Part shown: positions 17,650 to 24,243 of the stretch, piece by piece
Position numbering within the stretch: position 1 is the stretch's first letter
Layout: each line of letters starts with the position of its first letter
The notes under the pieces: model-generated
What the model was told of the DNA's origin: nothing
Seen by the model: the letters and a program-made list of their open reading frames with translations, nothing else
Databases searched by the model: none
Origin: Phaeoceros laevis
Lineage: Eukaryota > Anthocerotophyta > Anthocerotopsida > Notothyladales
DNA length: 24,243 bases
Assembly (NCBI GenBank): GCA_049999765.1
Contig: JBNGIQ010006600.1
Location: 1 to 24,243, forward strand
Reading direction: 5' to 3'
Made by a program: the position numbers and the translations under genes

Positions 17650-20600
17650 ATGTCTTGGGGACTCGGAAGCTGGAAGAGGCAGGTCGACACTTTCCACTTA
17701 ACTCTTGGCTATGGGCAGCAGGAGCCCAGCGTGGACTATCACCCAACTGCTAATAAAAGGGGCCCAGATCTAAAGGCGCCAGCGCTCTTGCAAGCTGTAT
17801 CGGACCTAGCTTCAGGGTGCAAATACAGGGTGCATGTTGATTGGTCTGCTGGTGATGATGAGGATCAGGTTGTTCTCAAACTTCAATCCCAGCTTATGGT
17901 CACTCTGCCTGCACCGCACGACGAAGTTCAGGTGCAGCTAGTGGTGAATGACCACCGAAATCGTCAAGATGCCCAGCAATCTGTGCCAGATTGCCATGAC
18001 AAGGATATTGTCACTGACTTGAGGTGCGTGGTTGTCACGCTTAAAGTTCGTAAGCGACGTGAGCCCCTTAAAGTGCTGGTCATGTCAAGAACAGCTGGTT
18101 CTGGCCCGTCTTCGGATGGGTTAGGAGTTGTAGCAAGAATTTTGGATCCTGGTTCCCTTGAAAAAGCGGCTCACGCAAGCGTTACCGAAGAACTGCTAGG
18201 TTCCACTCAGCACTGGCGTTCGCTCACGGTCCTCAACCTCTGCAGTTGCTCCCTTGCTGTAAGTCCATGGACTAATCCTCATCGACGCTCTTGTTTCTGT
18301 GCTTCAGCGAATTCTCGGAAAAGATTCGGATCCCCTCTGAACAGTGTGCTTTCCACGCAGGTGATGCCTCCAGAAATCTTGCACCTGCCTATGCTTGAAA
18401 AACTATATTTGGATAACAACAAACTAGCCTCACTGCCCTCCGAGTTGGGCCAGCTCATTCATCTGCATGTGCTCCGCGTGGATCAAAATCTGCTCATTTC
18501 TGTTCCAGGTGTGTTTCGTACTATATTAGTAGATTCTATAAACGAGGGATTGTACAGAATGAGGCTGCGCTGATGTCTTGTGGCGTTGCCAAAATTTGCA
18601 GCGGAACTTCGGCAGTGTATAGGGCTAGTGGAGTTATCTCTAGAGCAAAATAAGTTAATCCGGCCTCTACTAGATTTCAGGTTCTTTGTGGCTGTGGTCC
18701 TTGTCCGGATTTTCAAGAGCAATAGTTCATTCAACCTGTCACTCTGGTATACAATTGTTCATTCAGATTGATGAAAAGAAGTCTCAGGACTCACCTGTCT
18801 GCATTCTTGAAGCAGGGCTATGGTGGAATTGCGGGTATTGAGGCTTTTTGGTAATCCCATAGAATTTCTCCCTGAAATTCTTCCCTGCAATAAACTGCGC
18901 CATCTTTCTTTGGCAAATGTACGGATTGAAGGTGACGACGCTCTTGCAAATGTGGAGGTTGAGATAGAGGTAAGGTGATTGTTGGTGGTACATGCATTCA
19001 AGATGACTGATACATTGCAAGGCAGTTGGAATGTGCTGAGTGGTAGACCGGGGCTCCGTGGTGGTCCACCATCTAATCCCTCCGGGATTTTGTGTTGGCA
19101 GGCTGAAAACGCTTCTTATTTTGCTGCTTCCAAACACAAACTCAGTGCTTTTTTTTCTTTGATTTTTCGTTTTTCATCTTGCCAACACCCTCTTTTGGCC
19201 TCCGCACTTGCAAAAATTGCTCAAGACAATAGCAACCGAGCTGCTATTGGAAAGGATGAGAGTGCAGTTAGACAACTTCTTAGCATGATGTTGAGTGACA
19301 ACCGCCATGTGGTAAGTTCGAAAGTCAGTCATGTCAGGTAGGCTCCTTGCTTCCGGTCCTTTTTTCGTATTTTTCTGTAGTGTTTGCAAGTTTTCAATTG
19401 TGTACCAACTTTTTTTTTCAATATATCAACTGCCTTACTACTTGCTGAATAGAAGAGTTATTCATTACCTCTTATTGCTATCGGAACAGGTGGAGCAAGC
19501 GTGCTTGGCTCTATCATCTCTGGCTGCAGACGTTTCTCTGGTGCTAAGACTAATGAGGGCTGATGTTATGCAAGCAATCGAATTGGTCCTTCGATCACCA
19601 ATACCAGAACTGCTTATTTCTGTCCTTCAAGTCATTGCCAATCTTGCATTCACATCTGATGCCGTAGCTTCAAAAGTACTGACTAGAGAGATATTCAGGC
19701 GGTTGAAATTGTTGTGCGCCCACAGCCACAGTGAGGTCTGCCTATGTTCATTTGTTGTACTTTTGCACGAGTGCTGGAATGAAGCAGCAAGTACAGACTA
19801 GGTATGGTATTGCTGAATGGTGGTGGTTGTACTATTCTAGAAGAGCAGGTACAAAGAAGGGCTCTGTTGGCTGTTGGAAACTTAGCCTTCTGCTGGGAAA
19901 ATCGTCGCCTGTTGGTTGCATCTGAAGGCTTGCGTGAGCTTCTTATTCGTCTCTCAGGAGGGGCTGATGACGGAATCTGTAAAGCAGCAGGAAGGGTGCT
20001 GGCAATTCTCGGTAGGCAAAATGTATGTCTCAATTGATGATGTGGAGTTGCAAAGTTGCCCAGCCCTGACCCAGCCCCGATGTCAGGCGAGAATGAATAC
20101 TTGCGACGTGCAGTAAAGGGGCGTCCTGTGCCAAGAAGTGGCTTGCGTGTGCTTTCCATGGATGGAGGAGGGATGAGGGGCCTGGCAACTGTTCAAATGT
20201 TGAGAAGGCTTGAACAGGGGACTGGAAAGAAAATTCATGAGCTATTTGATCTGATCTGTGGCACTTCCACTGGCGGAATGCTTTCTGTAGCTTTGGGAAT
20301 AAAGCACTTGAGCCTGGACCAATGTGAAGAGATATACAAAAATTTAGGTTTCACCCTTCATCACTCACCGTTATGTCTGGGTTGGAAATGTGTACTTGCT
20401 TTCTATGTGCCGTACTTGCGCAGCTTGTCTGATCACCTTAAGTGATCAACAGGAAAGCTGGTCTTTGCCGTGCCCACTCCTAAAGACAATGAGGCAGCCA
20501 CATGGAGAGAGAAAATTGATCAACTGTACAAAAGCTCATCTCAAAATTTTCGCGTTGTCGTTCATGGATCCAAGGTGCCACTTATCATGGTGTCCTAGTT

Positions 20601-23600
20601 CACTGGCAAGTGTGCAACAGTGACTTTGAATCTCTAGTTGATTATTCTACGATGCTGTGTGATGCAGCATAATGCAGATGAATTTGAGCGGCTGCTGAAG
20701 GAGATGTGTGCAGATGAAGAGGGAGATTTGTTGATAGAGTCTGCAGTAAAGGGTATTCCTAAAGTGTTTGTGGTGGCGACTTTAGTCAGTGTTACTCCTG
20801 CTCAACCTTTTGTGTTCAGAAACTACCAGGTATCTCGATATTTGGAGCCCGTCTTTTCTTGCAAAGAGCAGGGGTTACTACCTACATTATTGGCGCTTCA
20901 ATTTGGCAGTTTTATGTTGAGGATCTAACTTGTATTTTCCAATATCGTGTTGTTAGTACCCACCTGGTACTCCTGAGATATCTTGCTGGACAGCTGAAGG
21001 CCCGGTAGCTTCAGTGTCTGGAACACCAGCTACAGCTTCTCCTTTGGTCACCCAGGTGGGGCGCAGGCGGAGTGCATTCATTGGGAGTTGTAAGCATAAA
21101 GTCTGGGAAGCTATCAGAGCTTCATCTGCAGCTCCCTACTATCTAGATGATTTTGCCAATGGTAGGTCTGTATTAATTCGTCCTTGCAAGTTGTTTTGGC
21201 CCACATGTGAGGTGGTCATGGAAAGTGCGCACTCATGAAAGCCGCCAGACAGGCTACGCCAACAGCCCAAAGTTGTTGAATTCCATGTTAACCATCATAG
21301 GATCTGAGGGATGCTTGTCTATTCGCCAACTGCAGAGACAAATCGCTGGCAGGATGGTGCTATTGTTGCAAACAATCCAGCTGTCATTGCCATACGTGAA
21401 GCACAGCTTTTGTGGCCCGATATACCAATTGCTTGTCTGGTCTCCATTGGCTGTGGTAACGTGCCCGCCAAGGTACTCCAGACGTTTTGTGCTTCATTAA
21501 AAAGTTCTATGGTCTTAGTGCATCTTCGTGTGCGAACCCCCGCAAGGTATTGAATGTCCTGTACCCACCACCGCAACGTCTGAGTTGTCACCATGCATCT
21601 GTAGACACGTGGGAAGGGAGGATGGCGTTATTTGGACACAGGCCAGGTCCTAATTGAGAGTGCCTGCTCTGTTGAACGCACAGAAGAAGCTTTGGACACT
21701 CTACTTACACTTCTTCCTGATATCCAATATTTCCGCTTCAATCCAGGTACTCGGAAGAGTTTTCATACTGTAAGCGCAGAAATGGTCAGTGTACCTGCTT
21801 ATTATGTGTATAGTACTTGGAACACGCTTGATTCTAACATGCTTACCTACAGTGGACGATAGGTGCGGGATGGAGCTTGATGAAACTGATCCCGGAGAGT
21901 GGATTAAACTTGAGGCTGCCACACAAGAATATGTGGACGCAAACAGCAAAGCGTTCGATGCAGCATGTGACTGCTTGGTCCCCCCCATAGTTGAAGAGCA
22001 TGGCTTGCCAGACAGATTCCGTACCAACCGTGCAGTGTCACCAAATGGCAGAGGTAAAAAGTATACATTTTGTCCAAGGATTTGGGTGCACCAGGGCTGA
22101 ACACGCCTCTCTCTGGGCAGAGCTGATATTGACATCCTCCCTCACAGGTGGGGATGAGACAGGTACTGGTATAGGCTGGAGGCGGAGAGTACTTCTGGCT
22201 GAGTCAATTCAGTGCCCAGAAAAAGCGATGCCAACAGTACATACGCGTTATCTGGAAACCTTTTGTTTCCGACAAAACATCAAGCTAGAGCTCTTTAGCA
22301 GTGTTCCACAGGTCCCAAAAGTGCGAAGTCATGTCCGGACACCTTTCACATCTCCCCCGTTCACGGGTAGCGTGTCTGTGACTCCTCATGCTTTTAGTCC
22401 TGATGTGGGGTTGCACCCGCTGGGCTGGCCAGAAGTCGTCCCTCCCCTCAACCTGGATGGTTCTGCAATCGGAAAAGCATTGCATTCTCCACCAGGGTCA
22501 CCCACTCTTGGTCTACATCAACTTTCTGCACCTGTGATGGCACTTCATGAAAAGCTGCAAGCCTCACCACAAGTTGGGTTGGTGCATTTAGCCCTGCACA
22601 GTGATGCTGAAGGACTTGTTCTCAGGTTAGCTATGTCTGCTTGTGTCTGTCCATTTGTCCAGCAGTTTTCTTTATTGTTCTTCTAATAGGAGTATAACTG
22701 CTTGCTACCAGCTGGCGAACAGACATTATTGCTGTTGCTGAACCTGGCGAGATTTCAGAAGCATTTTTGCAAAGTGTCCTGAGCAGCTTTAGACAGTCTG
22801 CTGGAGAGCAAGCAGGGAGGCGACCAACACCTCCTAGGATCTCATCTCTCTCCAACCTTGTTTTGGAGTACCCGTGTTTTGTATTGGCAGGCGCATTTCA
22901 CCAGTTCACTGGCCGCCATACCCAGGTTTGGAATTGGATTTGCGACCTTGGAATACTGTGCTGAATCTCGTGAGACGTTACTTAGGTGATATATTCAGGG
23001 GTTGTGCTGCATACATAGGTCCTTGCAGATGGGAGGGAAGTTGGTGCTTATTTATTCCAAAGAACAAGACCGGCAGCATATCTGTCAGCTGAGGATGTTC
23101 GTTGGATGGTATGTACGCATATCTTTGTTAACGTTCCTTGAGGAGCTAGGTTGGGAGAACTTGTTTTTCTTGACATCAGTGTCTTGCCTTGGTTCTTGAC
23201 TTCCAAGGTTACCTCCTATCAATCAGCAAATAGCTGTTATGTGCTTCCAATAACAGCATCGGTTTTTAATTGTGCAGATTGGTGACTGGCGAGGTCGAAT
23301 TATAGTCTGTAGCGGGTCATACGGTCCACTTGCAACCTTAGTGAAAGCATTTCTGGATGCTGGAGCGAAAGCAGTCATTTCTCCTTCTGTGGAGCCATAT
23401 GGTTCGAGTGGAAGTAGTGAGGTTGCAACAGGTGAAGGGGATTCTCCTGAGAATGATTTTGGACGTTTTGTAATCGAGGATGAGGAGGTTGAAGAAATAA
23501 GCCATCCAAGCAGCCCTGGAAGTGACTGGGGAGACAGTGAAACTGACAGGGATAGGGTGCTGGACGTGAAAGAATGTGAGAAGGATTTGGCTGCATTTCT

Positions 23601-23715
23601 AGGAGTTTTGTATGATGCGCTGTTCAGGGAAGGTGTTGGGGCAGAGGTTGCACTTCAGCGTGCTTTAAATGTACAGCCAAAGCGTGCTTACGTTTGTCAT
23701 CTACCAACAAGGTAG
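17650..23715 (+). CDS. PLAI: Patatin-like phospholipase A with LRR and ARM repeats (plant PLA I type), 18 exons
   Basis: The spliced CDS has 1,352 codons, close to the roughly 1,300 of angiosperm PLAI as I recall it. Start: ATG 17650, giving MSWGLGSWKR, the conserved PLAI N-terminus. Domains: N-terminal region 1-185, possibly lipid-binding; LRRs 187-330 (LEKLYLDNNKLASLP, LVELSLEQNKL); armadillo-like repeats 331-536; patatin domain from about 555; long Ser/Pro-rich then acidic C-terminal region. Catalytic parts are intact: oxyanion-hole motif DGGGMRG (562-568), nucleophile Ser597 in GTSTG, and Asp793 in WQDGA. The family hydrolyses acyl groups of phospho- and galactolipids without calcium. Arabidopsis PLAI (At1g61850) has been linked to basal jasmonate and defence. 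All 17 introns are GT-AG with phase preserved and no stop inside, so this is a working gene by sequence. Confidence 0.93.
17650..23715 (+). other. Exon map of the phospholipase gene
   Basis: Exons: 17650-18258, 18361-18508, 18602-18680, 18816-18969, 19102-19311, 19490-19735, 19849-20011, 20087-20347, 20453-20574, 20668-20829, 20957-21161, 21336-21472, 21605-21746, 21853-22053, 22148-22625, 22712-22925, 23019-23108, 23278-23715. Introns are 75-178 bp. Boundaries were set by GT-AG sites that keep both the frame and the recalled PLAI family sequence. The least certain are the acceptor of exon 17 (TAG at 23016-23018 chosen; a CAG at 23025-23027 would break phase) and the donor of exon 6, which reads GTCTGC. 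Patatin motifs fall in exons 8 and 12, LRRs in exons 1-4 and ARM repeats in exons 5-7. Confidence 0.85.
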
Positions 23716-23933
23716 TTGGTGGCATTTGGCATCGCATGGTTGAGGATCTTTCCAGCTGCCTCTCAAGCTTACCCAAAGCAACACATTCAATTTGCAGTAC
23801 GGCAGAGCAAGAGGTGCTCCCTGTCAACCGCAGGCATGTTAAAACGTCCACCTTGCAGGACAACTGTTACACTCTCTCCATCATTCAAACTCGTATTTGC
23901 AAGCCTGGCATCAGCTACATACACTAGGCTTAC
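23716..23933 (+). other. 3' flank of the phospholipase gene
   Basis: Presumed 3' UTR and terminator. I saw no canonical AATAAA signal. No separate gene is supported on either strand here. Confidence 0.4.
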
Positions 23934-24029
23934 TTTTTCTCTCTCCAGGTTGAACAACACGCATCCTACCCCCCCATTCCCGGGATTCCCACAGCATGCA
24001 CCATCGAACTCCAATCGCCAGTACTTGGC
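23934..24029 (-). pseudogene. Possible exon of an RNase H-like protein (partial)
   Basis: This 32-codon minus-strand segment reads AKYWRLEFDGACCGNPGNGG and then VGCVLFNLEREK. It matches the first beta-hairpin of RNase H-type domains (RVT_3-like; Asp in LEFDGA, then GNPG). It is bounded by a CAG acceptor (minus strand, 24032-24030) and a GTAAGC donor (minus strand, 23933-23928), both phase 0, so it looks like an exon. The next expected block (TNNxAEYxAL) was not found to the left, where the convergent phospholipase gene lies. Upstream exons would be beyond the right edge. It may be a gene fragment or an LTR/LINE-derived piece. Confidence 0.45.
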
Positions 24030-24243
24030 CTGCCTCACAACAGATCATGTTCTACAATCAGGCTACCCAGGGAATTGCACCAATCAATGGACATCAGTTC
24101 TGGACTCCTACCACATTTCTTCGCTTTCTGCCACCCTCCCTGTTCTCCTTCACACGCAGACTCTCAACAAGTGCAACCGGCACTCCTTGCAGCCCCACCT
24201 GTTACGCCATACTGGAAAAAACCGTTGCCTGTTCCTTATGAGG

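Noticed and set aside
21991-22686. A 231-codon ORF at exons 14-15 as an independent gene
   Set aside because: Its middle is exon 15 of the phospholipase in the true frame; its N-terminal part is exon 14 read out of frame plus intron.
18583-23715. Reading the phospholipase region as several separate small genes or as a frameshifted pseudogene
   Set aside because: Each apparent break coincides with GT and AG sites, and removing the introns gives one continuous protein with family-like sequence and phase.
1-24243. Defence island, CRISPR array, biosynthetic cluster, tRNA or rRNA genes
   Set aside because: No regularly spaced repeats, no tRNA cloverleaf beyond the primer-binding site match, and no gene sets other than retrotransposon pol/gag and one lipase.

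Overview
The window is nuclear DNA from a land plant. A multi-exon plant gene with seventeen short GT-AG introns fills the right quarter. The rest is plant-type retrotransposon: L1-like LINE, Ty1/copia polyproteins, and a primer-binding site complementary to plant initiator-Met tRNA. Introns of about 75-180 bp fit a bryophyte or lycophyte as well as a seed plant, so I do not name a species. I saw no bacterial-type operons, CRISPR arrays, tRNA or rRNA genes.

Left three fifths (1-14440) is a nested stack. An L1-like LINE on the minus strand runs from about 14440 to beyond the left edge; its 3' end is not in the window. Three LTR elements have landed in it. (i) Copia-A is a + strand copia element; only its RNase H end, a long 3' tail and the end of its 3' LTR are visible (1-1470). 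(ii) A 274-bp solo LTR (3292-3565) sits between the endonuclease and reverse-transcriptase parts of LINE ORF2, flanked by the 5-bp duplication CTCTG. (iii) Copia-B is a full-length minus-strand copia element (6387-12891) with both LTRs, primer-binding site, polypurine tract and the 5-bp duplication CAGCC; it splits LINE ORF1 just after its zinc knuckle. In each of the two complete insertions the LINE reading frame is the same on both sides. LINE ORF1 and ORF2 are disabled mainly by TAG and TGA codons; copia-B is disabled mainly by single-base frameshifts.

14441-16942: a stretch with no gene that I recognise (14441-15276, containing a perfect 38-bp tandem duplication) is followed by copia-C, a 5'-truncated + strand copia remnant with a 312-bp 3' LTR at 16631-16942. 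The LTRs of copia-B and copia-C begin and end with TA...TA rather than TG...CA.

16943-23715: after about 700 bp of upstream DNA with a G-box/ABRE-like site comes one apparently intact host gene, a plant phospholipase A I (PLAI)-type protein. I could assemble 18 exons with consistent phase into 1,352 codons: N-terminal domain, leucine-rich repeats, armadillo-like repeats, patatin catalytic domain with Ser/Asp dyad, and a long C-terminal region. The last 530 bp hold its 3' flank and one possible exon of a convergent RNase H-like gene or fragment.

I found no clearly new multi-gene system. The points most worth follow-up are the resolved nesting, the non-canonical LTR termini, the antisense ORFs lying between pol and 3' LTR in the copia elements, the extra leader ORF of copia-B, and the unusually long LINE ORF1.
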